Assembly: GCF_030717845.1 (NCBI RefSeq)
Contig: NZ_JAUZVZ010000006.1
Coordinates: 1-64,000 of the forward strand
Reading direction: 5' to 3'
Source: Alkalimonas collagenimarina
GTDB taxonomy: Bacteria; Pseudomonadota; Gammaproteobacteria; Enterobacterales; Alteromonadaceae
Length of the DNA stretch: 64,000 nucleotides
Each line of letters opens with the position of its first letter. Position 1 is the first letter of the stretch. Under the pieces are notes generated by a model. It made no database searches and was not told the DNA's origin. It was given only the letters and a program-made list of their open reading frames with translations. Below are positions 17,113-23,822 of this stretch, in pieces. The position numbers and the translations under genes are program-made.

Positions 17113-19835
17113 CAACTAATTACCGGGAGACCTCACCATGGAGTAAAAAAGCATTCGACATAGCCGCGACATTCTCCAAGCTCTTTGAGACCAGTATCAC
17201 TGATTTAGCAGACCTCACCGGCTTTTTGTTACTTTCAGAAAAAGTAGCGAGATTAGTTATTTTAGGGAGCGCACGTGGCGGCTTAGCAAAACCTCAATAC
17301 CTGGTAGAACTAGTGAGGCGAGTTGCAACGGATAGTGTTGAACTGCAAGTATGCCAAATCGGTTGCTACGTTGAGTTTAATAGCGAGCCAACGACAGAAG
17401 AAGGGAATAAAAGCTTTCTGAGGTGGTTTCCAGATCCCCACACGTTAGCGGCCATTCACGCATTAGTGAAAGAACCGAAAAAGAAGCAGTTCGGCTCAAT
17501 TACAGAGAAAGCGCTGCTCAAAATCATTAACGAACGGGTCACTAAGAAGACGATGCATCAACCTTTCTCAAGTATGAAGCAATTCTGTAAAGCTGCCTCA
17601 ATGTTTGTAATGGACAGCGCACAAATCGCCTTGCCTGCGTACTTAGCGCGTTTCATGACAGGAGAGACTAGCTCAGTCAGTATAAGCGCATCATCATTAC
17701 AAAGCTTGTGGGGGGCGACGTCTTCAGAAACTAGATCGGGGAGAACGGACACTCTTGAGAGTACTCAAACGGTCAACACTCACATCAAAGGCAAACCTAG
17801 TATCAGTAGTAAAAGCTTTCTTTCTCGATTGCGCCGTGCACTTCGTGTTAAAGATAGCAAAGGGCAATTGATTCAGAGGCGCAGAGTAATTGATGAACTG
17901 TTGTCATTGAATGAATGTGAGCATTCACTTGCAGAAATGCTGCTGCTGGAGTTTATGATCCATGGAGTTCGTAATCAAGGTTGGGCAATCTCCTCAGCAA
18001 ACACCTATCTTTCTCATATCGCAGGTCCCTGGTTGACGGAAACAAATGATTTGGCCGTTGATAAGTTACATTCGAGCCAAATGACGAGGTTGTTCAATCT
18101 GTTGATGAAAACGTCTGAGAAAAACGTATCTGCGGCCGAAAAAGCCAGCATTCTTAATCAGTTTTTCGCATTCAACCATAAGGTTTTTGGTCTGGAACTG
18201 CCTGATTCGAGTCGAGGGCAATTTAAATCGGTTCAGAATGTGCGAAATTACGTGATTAGTGAAACGAACTTTGTAACGTTATGCAATGAAGTCAGCTCAA
18301 ACCCAGATCATCAAAACTTAATAGGAGAGGGACTAGTTCAGTGCTTAATCCTAATGGCTCGCTGCGGGCTCAGGCCTTCTGAAGTCACTAAGCTACGCAT
18401 CAAGGATGTAGAGCCGTCAGCTGAGCATTATATTTTCATCAGAGAGAATCAATACGGTACTAACAAAACATACTCTGCAAGAAGAAAAATCCCTTTGTCG
18501 ATTATGCTGCTACCGACAGAGTTCAGCTTTTTTAAACGCTATTTCGTGCGGCGCGCACATGAAGTTGGGGCAAAGCGAAACTATTTACTTTTCCCTTCAT
18601 GCGCGAATACAAACTTGCCATATACGCTTGCTGATTTTCATAGAGAGTTTAGTAAGCCGTTGACTCGTATTTGTGGTGAAGCTGTGTATACCTATCATCT
18701 TCGACACAAGGCGATTTCCGTGTTTCAGGCCGTGCTTTGCTCAAGTCTACTTGCTGATGCAATACCATATGAGAAAGCACAAATTGCTGTGATTCGAAAA
18801 TACTTCCAAACACTAGTCGGTAGAGATGTCATCTATCAAATTGCCACATTTGCAGGTCACCTAAGTCCGGAAATAACCTTTCATAACTACATGCATTTTA
18901 CGGATACTGTACTTTTCGAACATTTGACGAAAAACCAAAAAAGCATGCATCGCGACTATTGGGAAAGCTTAGCCAATGTTTCAAAGCACATCATCACACG
19001 GCGTTGTGCCACTGAGTATCCTGAAAGCGAAGAAATGCAAGCGGTGCTCATTGAGCTGCTTTGCGGAAAAAAAGCCGCAAGTAAGCTTGGCCAGGAACGA
19101 GCAACTGGTAGGATAGAACTTCAATTGCGTCCAAGAAAAGCGACCTATCAAGAATGTTTAAGCGCACTAAAGTCTTTAGAGCGAGGCAAAACCCTTACAC
19201 AAGTGACTGTTCAGCTGGGTGTTGACGCCGCACAGTTATTCTTGTGGTATGAGATCGCTCGAGAACTGGCGGGTCTCTCGACGACGAAAGGCAGCCCTCG
19301 TCTTTTTCCTAGCGCGTCAAAAAATAAATTGGCGCCCATCCCTCCTCCCTCAACATTGGAGCAGGCCAAGGCGGACTTAATAATAGAGAGTGCGCGTCAG
19401 TTATACAGGAACTCAAAAGAGGCGCTGGTCTGGCTAGTCAGGTTTGTAGTCACGAACGCAATGAACAGTCATAGCTATATTATATTTAATGATATTGCGA
19501 CTTTTGAGAGATTTATGACGGTTGCGTCACAGTTAACCATACCAGAGGACTGGAAAATTAGGCTCGACCCACCCGAGGAGTATGCGACAGATGCTTTGAA
19601 GACATGGAAGCAGGCAGATAAATGCTTGACGATAAGCATGTCAAATAACCCTGTGAAAACCAGAAAGTTTCCCTTGGGCCGTGTTTACGTGCATTTTCTT
19701 TACCCTAGAGATCCTTCTGAAAAAGACTCCAAACCGCGCAAATCTAGCAATGGGTTCAAGTATGTTTGTCACTTGCTGGCGATTATGATTCCTGAGGTCT
19801 TTATTCGAAAAGTAGGTGATAAGTATCAGATTTAG
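17109..19835 (+). CDS. large tyrosine recombinase/integrase
   Basis: Protein of 908 aa. A recombinase catalytic domain occupies roughly residues 380-610: Arg422 in RCGLRPSEVTKL, Lys460 in SARRKIP, Arg532 in TYHLRHKA (first box-II position Tyr, not His), His584 in AGHLSPEIT and the predicted nucleophile Tyr594 in FHNYMHF. About 300 further residues follow, with a possible helix-turn-helix near 690-730 (SLERGKTLTQVTVQLGVDAA). This is much larger than a phage integrase (about 400 aa). It ends the overlapping three-gene operon. Most likely it mobilises the element carrying the neighbouring defence-like genes; its attachment sites are not visible to me. Confidence 0.75.
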   Translation: MTTNYRETSPWSKKAFDIAATFSKLFETSITDLADLTGFLLLSEKVARLVILGSARGGLAKPQYLVELVRRVATDSVELQVCQIGCYVEFNSEPTTEEGNKSFLRWFPDPHTLAAIHALVKEPKKKQFGSITEKALLKIINERVTKKTMHQPFSSMKQFCKAASMFVMDSAQIALPAYLARFMTGETSSVSISASSLQSLWGATSSETRSGRTDTLESTQTVNTHIKGKPSISSKSFLSRLRRALRVKDSKGQLIQRRRVIDELLSLNECEHSLAEMLLLEFMIHGVRNQGWAISSANTYLSHIAGPWLTETNDLAVDKLHSSQMTRLFNLLMKTSEKNVSAAEKASILNQFFAFNHKVFGLELPDSSRGQFKSVQNVRNYVISETNFVTLCNEVSSNPDHQNLIGEGLVQCLILMARCGLRPSEVTKLRIKDVEPSAEHYIFIRENQYGTNKTYSARRKIPLSIMLLPTEFSFFKRYFVRRAHEVGAKRNYLLFPSCANTNLPYTLADFHREFSKPLTRICGEAVYTYHLRHKAISVFQAVLCSSLLADAIPYEKAQIAVIRKYFQTLVGRDVIYQIATFAGHLSPEITFHNYMHFTDTVLFEHLTKNQKSMHRDYWESLANVSKHIITRRCATEYPESEEMQAVLIELLCGKKAASKLGQERATGRIELQLRPRKATYQECLSALKSLERGKTLTQVTVQLGVDAAQLFLWYEIARELAGLSTTKGSPRLFPSASKNKLAPIPPPSTLEQAKADLIIESARQLYRNSKEALVWLVRFVVTNAMNSHSYIIFNDIATFERFMTVASQLTIPEDWKIRLDPPEEYATDALKTWKQADKCLTISMSNNPVKTRKFPLGRVYVHFLYPRDPSEKDSKPRKSSNGFKYVCHLLAIMIPEVFIRKVGDKYQI

Positions 19836-19977
19836 TCCGAATTAGCTCAGTGCATGATAGAAACGTACAGAGCTTTCAACCTGGTAACTAACATTGTTGA
19901 GGACAATTTTGTTAGTCTGAAAGGACGATTAAAGTGCAGATACACGGATGAGTGTCGATTTAGGAGAAAAGTCATTG

Positions 19978-20835
19978 ATGAAGCCAAGAGAGCTGGCTCC
20001 CCCAAGGGCAGCAAATTTATTTCATAAAGCATCTAAGCTCGTACAAGAAATACATGGTGTGAAGAGATTCCCCGTTGATGTTGATTCGATGGCTAAAGGG
20101 GCAGCAGAGCTATTTAACTGGGGTGATCCAATAACAGAACTAGCGCCAATTAACATAGCGGGGTTTGAGGGAGTCTTAACGTCGGACGACACAGGCTCAA
20201 AATGGATGATTGGATATAATGGCTCCTTGTCGTCACAGGGACGTATTCGTTTTACTAAAGCTCATGAACTTGGCCACTATATGCTTCATCGAGATAGGCA
20301 GCGAGAATTTCTATGTAGTAAAGAGGATATGCTCAATTGGGAAGGAGCAAGAGACTTAGAGGCAGAAGCTGATAAGTTTGCATCTCATCTATTAATGCCG
20401 ATTGATGATTTTCGAATTCAGGTCAGTGGAGATATTAATTTCGAGCTATTCAGCCATTGTGCAGATCGTTACCAAGTGTCGATGACGGCAGCCGTTTTAA
20501 AGTGGCTTAGCTTCACCAATGAGAAAGCACTATTAATCGTTTCTAAAGATGGATTCATGGAATGGGCGAGTTCTAGTAAAGCAGCAAAAGAAAGTGGAGC
20601 GTTCTTCAGAACCAGAGGAAATGTGATTGAGATACCTGAAGGGACTTTAGCGTCATCCGAACTAAATGAAGAGAGGTTTGGGGTAAGTGTTGATGCTCGA
20701 AAATGGTTCCAGCATGCGGATAGGAATGTAGCTTTAACTGAACTGAAAATTTTCTCGGAGCAGTATGATAATACTATGACCCTTCTGCTCCTTCCTAAAT
20801 ACTTAGAGTGTTGGGCGCCAAGAGACGAAAGTTAG
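19978..20835 (+). CDS. ImmA/IrrE-family metallopeptidase
   Basis: Zinc peptidase of about 285 aa with HELGHYMLHRD (HExxH) and a downstream acidic helix EAEADKFASHLLMP supplying the third ligand. Family members such as ImmA and IrrE cleave XRE-type repressors when triggered, inducing an element or stress response. An XRE repressor gene lies convergent, overlapping this gene's 3' end by 4 nt, which strengthens the functional pairing. The frame opens at ATG 19948; TTG 19975 or ATG 19978 is preferred because AGGAG (19962-19966) precedes them. The C-terminal 100 residues are not recognised and may be the sensor. Inferred role: relieve repression of the peptide-E2/E1-JAMM operon. Confidence 0.85.
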   Translation: MKPRELAPPRAANLFHKASKLVQEIHGVKRFPVDVDSMAKGAAELFNWGDPITELAPINIAGFEGVLTSDDTGSKWMIGYNGSLSSQGRIRFTKAHELGHYMLHRDRQREFLCSKEDMLNWEGARDLEAEADKFASHLLMPIDDFRIQVSGDINFELFSHCADRYQVSMTAAVLKWLSFTNEKALLIVSKDGFMEWASSSKAAKESGAFFRTRGNVIEIPEGTLASSELNEERFGVSVDARKWFQHADRNVALTELKIFSEQYDNTMTLLLLPKYLECWAPRDES

Positions 20836-21152
20836 CTTTTCTTGAAAGTTTCCAAAATTTTACGCAGCTGATCTTTTTCTTGAGCACCTAGATTTTTGTA
20901 ATTTCTAAAAAAAGCATCATCCAAGTGTTTTTCTTCGGGTTGACTTGTATCGTCATCAAGAAAATAGTCGGCGGTGACGCCAAGTTGAGCTGCAATGATG
21001 GCTAGTCTCTGTGCAGAGGGATTCTTTACCTCGCGGTTTTCTAGCTCCCATAGGTAACTTTTACTTACGTTGGCCGCCTTTGCTAAAGACTCCAACGTGA
21101 AGCCTTTTTCTTTTCTCAGTCTATTGATCTTTATCCCCAACTGACTTGACAT
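20832..21152 (-). CDS. XRE-family transcriptional repressor
   Basis: Protein of 106 aa with an N-terminal Cro/C1-type helix-turn-helix (LGIKINRLRKEKGFTLESLA then KAANVSKSYLWELENREVK) and an acidic C-terminus that could be a cleavage or dimerisation region. The ATG at 21152 is chosen because AGGAG lies 7 nt upstream and because the longer frame (to 21209) would translate an operator copy. Two palindromic operators lie between this gene and the divergent peptide gene, so it probably represses both. The convergent metallopeptidase gene is its likely antagonist. Confidence 0.87.
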   Translation of the reverse strand: MSSQLGIKINRLRKEKGFTLESLAKAANVSKSYLWELENREVKNPSAQRLAIIAAQLGVTADYFLDDDTSQPEEKHLDDAFFRNYKNLGAQEKDQLRKILETFKKS

Positions 21153-21171
21153 ACTATGCTCCTGACCCTGC

Positions 21172-21189
21172 CGTTCGGTATACCGGAAA
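21172..21189. promoter_or_regulatory. operator copy 1 (imperfect palindrome)
   Basis: CGTTCGGTATACCGGAAA shares its right half exactly with the perfect palindrome at 21233-21250. It lies just upstream of the XRE start codon and just downstream of a possible extended -10 (TGCTATTGT on the minus strand, with its -10 hexamer at 21200-21205), a position suited to autorepression. Confidence 0.65.
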
Positions 21190-21232
21190 ATATTTATTGA
21201 CAATAGCACAGAACAATGAAAACATGAAAGAG

Positions 21233-21250
21233 TTTCCGGTATACCGGAAA
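21233..21250. promoter_or_regulatory. operator copy 2 (perfect 18-bp palindrome)
   Basis: TTTCCGGTATACCGGAAA is a perfect inverted repeat, 86 nt upstream of the proline-rich peptide start. The centre-to-centre distance to copy 1 is 61 bp, close to six helical turns, which would allow cooperative or looped binding by the XRE repressor. Confidence 0.7.
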
Positions 21251-21336
21251 TAAAGTAACTGAATGCAAATATTTATTTTCTGTTCATCGCTGTAGGTGAT
21301 GATTGCAAACTAACTAAACTAATGAGGATCTATAGT

Positions 21337-21471
21337 ATGAGTAAGCCTGATAATCCGGGTAACCGACCTGACCAACCACCTGGAAGACCAGATAATCCGG
21401 GTAACCGGCCTGACAATCCGCCAGGGAGACCAGGAACACCTCCCAAACCTCCGACACGGCCAGTGGGTTAA
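21337..21471 (+). CDS. 44-aa proline-rich repeat peptide ending in glycine
   Basis: This small gene has no known counterpart that I can name. It encodes 44 residues: MSKP, two tandem 14-residue repeats (DNPGNRPDQPPGRP and DNPGNRPDNPPGRP) and the tail GTPPKPPTRPVG. There are no hydrophobic or aromatic residues apart from Met1 and Val43, so it must be disordered or polyproline-like and is not a ubiquitin fold. AGGA lies about 9 nt before the ATG. The stop is 3 nt before the E2-E1 start, so the two are co-translated. The C-terminal residue is an exposed Gly, as needed for activation by E1 enzymes. It is a candidate modifier or dedicated target of the downstream conjugation enzymes. The repeats also exist at DNA level (42 bp, 21349-21390 and 21391-21432), a route to changes in length. 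Confidence 0.75.
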   Translation: MSKPDNPGNRPDQPPGRPDNPGNRPDNPPGRPGTPPKPPTRPVG

Positions 21472-21474
21472 GTT

Positions 21475-23157
21475 ATGGCTTGGTTTCTAGATCAGCCTGA
21501 GATGCTGCAAGGCGAATTAGATCGTCTTGCAGCTCTTGGTACTAAGTTTGATATTGACGAGGATGCCAAAGCAAGAGGCATACTTGTTATCGACGTCAAA
21601 TATTGTATTGACGATGCTGAGTTGCAGCTTGAATGCTCTTTCCCACCGGAATACCCTTATTTTCCGCCAGAAATACGTTGTAAGGAGTTTCCTCCCGGAA
21701 GGCACTTAGAGCCGTTTGGCAAGTCTCTGTGCATTTTCGCGGATAAAAATAACTCTTGGGATATAGCTCACGATACGCTTGCTGGGTTGATTAAGGATCA
21801 AGTAACAAGAATCTATAGGATTCACAAGAATCCAGATGAAATCTCAAGCTTTGAAAATGAACTGGAAGGTTACCAGCCAAGTGGTCAATTGTTAGCCGAA
21901 GAGAACTCTATAATAGTGGAGACTTCTGATTGTGAGCCCTCAGCAAGCAAAGGTCGTGGTTACATTCAGCTCAGCCCTATTAAGGATGGGACTCGTGAAG
22001 CGATTCGTGGTTGCCTATCTCAAGTATTCGATGAAGAAGGGAAGTTAGTCTTTAAGGATGAAACTGGCTACTCGAAGCGTTTCAGCTTCAGGTGTCCTAT
22101 TAGATGGGTAAAATTGTCAAAGCCATTAAGTGCAGTTGATCCTGAAGGGATATTTTCGCAACTTGTTGCCGAATTCCCCTGTATGAACGAACCTACTTAC
22201 TTAAAAATTGGAAAGGTAAGTGTTGATATAATCGGGGTTTGTTTCAAAGAAGAGGCAGCGCGAGGACAATTTGAAGCCAATTGGCTTTTTCTCATTCGCC
22301 GCTCTTGGAAAAGAAAAGGAAAGCCGTACGGTACTATTTCAATAATACGATCTGACCACCTTCATCCAAATCAATTGTTGGCAAGAACCCCCAGACTTGT
22401 TGGTCTAGCTGAAGCAACTGTTGCGATTATCGGCTTGGGCGCACTGGGTTCTCAAGTTGCATTTCAGCTTGCTAGGGCTGGCGTTAAAAACTTCTATTTA
22501 GTTGACCGAGATCACCTTCAAGTTGGCAATTTACAACGGTGGATATTTGGATTGCCTTTTGTCGGTATGTCCAAGGTGCAAGCCGTTGGTCAGATGCTCC
22601 ACCAAGGGTATACGGGACTCTCAATTCAAGCTTTTAAGCTTGAAATTGGAGGTACTCCGTCAATTACCTTGGAAGATGGTAGCAAGGTCCTCATGACTAA
22701 GTTTTTAAACGACGAAATCATTCGAAAATCTGATTTAGTTATAGATTGCACAGCTATGCTAAATGTTAATCAGTATTTATCGCACCTCTGTAAGTCACAT
22801 GAAACAGACTTTGTCTGGTGCAGCGCTACAAACGGGGCATGGGGTGGAATTGTAGGTCGCTCTCCAGCAAGCTATGCAGACGATGTTTGGTTGAAGTTTA
22901 ATGACGAGTATGGCAACCGAAAAATACCTGAGATCTCGACGGAGCCGTCGGCTTTTGTTCAGCCCAAAGGTTGTTTCCACCCCACTTTTACAGGGACGGG
23001 GTTTGATCTCGACACTATTTCAATAATGGCTGCGAGGATGGCAATTTCAATTCTTCAGGGAGAAACTTATGGGATCCTTGAACATGATGTATACGTCGTT
23101 GAACAGTGGGCGGATAAAGAGCCAATAGCACCGCGTTGGAAGGGATTTAGATACTAG
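21475..23157 (+). CDS. E2-E1 fusion, ubiquitin-like conjugation enzyme (Cap2-like architecture)
   Basis: Protein of 560 aa. Residues 1-125 are an E2/UBC-like fold: FPPEYPYFPPEIRCKEFPP, His77, and the predicted catalytic Cys86 in FGKSLCIF, with W95 following. Residues 130-300 are an uncharacterised linker domain. Residues 310-560 are a ThiF/E1 adenylation domain: GLGALGS at 320-326, Asp344 and Arg355 in VDRDHLQVGNLQRW, Asp424 in LVIDCTA, and a probable E1 thioester cysteine Cys500 in PKGCFHPTFTG. The order E2 then E1 is that of CBASS Cap2, which links the C-terminal Gly of a CD-NTase to targets. Here no CD-NTase is present. The gene lies between a Gly-ending peptide and a JAMM protease, pointing to conjugation of that peptide or of an unlinked substrate. 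Confidence 0.9.
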   Translation: MAWFLDQPEMLQGELDRLAALGTKFDIDEDAKARGILVIDVKYCIDDAELQLECSFPPEYPYFPPEIRCKEFPPGRHLEPFGKSLCIFADKNNSWDIAHDTLAGLIKDQVTRIYRIHKNPDEISSFENELEGYQPSGQLLAEENSIIVETSDCEPSASKGRGYIQLSPIKDGTREAIRGCLSQVFDEEGKLVFKDETGYSKRFSFRCPIRWVKLSKPLSAVDPEGIFSQLVAEFPCMNEPTYLKIGKVSVDIIGVCFKEEAARGQFEANWLFLIRRSWKRKGKPYGTISIIRSDHLHPNQLLARTPRLVGLAEATVAIIGLGALGSQVAFQLARAGVKNFYLVDRDHLQVGNLQRWIFGLPFVGMSKVQAVGQMLHQGYTGLSIQAFKLEIGGTPSITLEDGSKVLMTKFLNDEIIRKSDLVIDCTAMLNVNQYLSHLCKSHETDFVWCSATNGAWGGIVGRSPASYADDVWLKFNDEYGNRKIPEISTEPSAFVQPKGCFHPTFTGTGFDLDTISIMAARMAISILQGETYGILEHDVYVVEQWADKEPIAPRWKGFRY

Positions 23158-23158
23158 G

Positions 23159-23644
23159 ATGGCTAATGTATGGATAAGTCAGTTGTGCGTTGATAACTTG
23201 CTCAGAGAAATCGAAAAATTTTCACCTCTCGAAACGGGAGGATCTTTTTTTGGTTACGTTGGAGATAACGGTGATGTTGTTATAACAGACCTTATCCATG
23301 CTGGACCGAAGGCTAAAAGACGCCGATATAGCTTTGAGCCTGATCAGGTATTCCAGCATGCTGAAATGGCACGTTTATTTGAACTTAATGGCGGCAGGAC
23401 ATCCTACTTGGGCGATTGGCATTCACACCCGCTCAGCTCTCCTGAACTTAGCCTGCGAGATGAAAGAACATTATTGAAAGTAGCCTGTTCCGCCGACGCG
23501 CAGTGCCCGCATCCGATTATGATGGTTATTGGTTATTTTCCTGAGCAATGGACAATAAACTGTGTCAGGTTCAAACACGGTAAAAAAATGATATGGCCTT
23601 TCTTTTCGTGTCACTACGAGACGCTGAACGTTATTTTTGACTGA
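23159..23644 (+). CDS. JAMM/JAB-family isopeptidase (Cap3-like)
   Basis: Protein of 161 aa. The JAMM zinc site is complete: Glu25 in PLETGGSFFG, His88 and His90 in GDWHSHP, and Ser98/Asp101 in SLRD. This family removes ubiquitin-like modifiers or trims them to expose the terminal Gly. It starts one base after the E2-E1 stop codon, so the genes are co-translated. In CBASS the equivalent Cap3 reverses Cap2 conjugates. Here the peptide already ends in Gly, so processing may not be needed and deconjugation is the more likely role. Confidence 0.9.
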   Translation: MANVWISQLCVDNLLREIEKFSPLETGGSFFGYVGDNGDVVITDLIHAGPKAKRRRYSFEPDQVFQHAEMARLFELNGGRTSYLGDWHSHPLSSPELSLRDERTLLKVACSADAQCPHPIMMVIGYFPEQWTINCVRFKHGKKMIWPFFSCHYETLNVIFD

Positions 23645-23761
23645 TAATGACTGGCCTTTCCTATAGTAACTTAAAATCTAACTCGTCTGTACATTGATGG
23701 AAACCGAAGTCCCATGGATTACATAGTGTTATTTCGGTACCAAAATCGTTAGTTAGATCGT

Positions 23762-23788
23762 TGGTGTTCGGCGAGAACTCGAACACCA
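23762..23788. terminator. hairpin between the JAMM gene and hsdR
   Basis: TGGTGTTCG (23762-23770) pairs with CGAACACCA (23780-23788), giving a 9-bp stem with a 9-nt loop between two convergent genes. No long T-run follows; a weak bidirectional terminator is the simplest reading. Confidence 0.45.
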
Positions 23789-23822
23789 TGCTTTATAGGC
23801 AAGCGCAGCGGAGCTAGTGGAG

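Noticed and set aside
21153-21209. Longer N-terminus for the XRE repressor
   Set aside because: It would translate an operator copy, and the ATG at 21152 has its own AGGAG 7 nt upstream.
21349-21432. CRISPR-like repeat
   Set aside because: The two 42-bp units are directly joined with no spacers and are in frame within a translated peptide.
19978-23644. Ordinary type II CBASS operon
   Set aside because: Cap2- and Cap3-like genes are present, but no CD-NTase and no CBASS effector (phospholipase, TM protein, nuclease) is encoded on either side within several kilobases.
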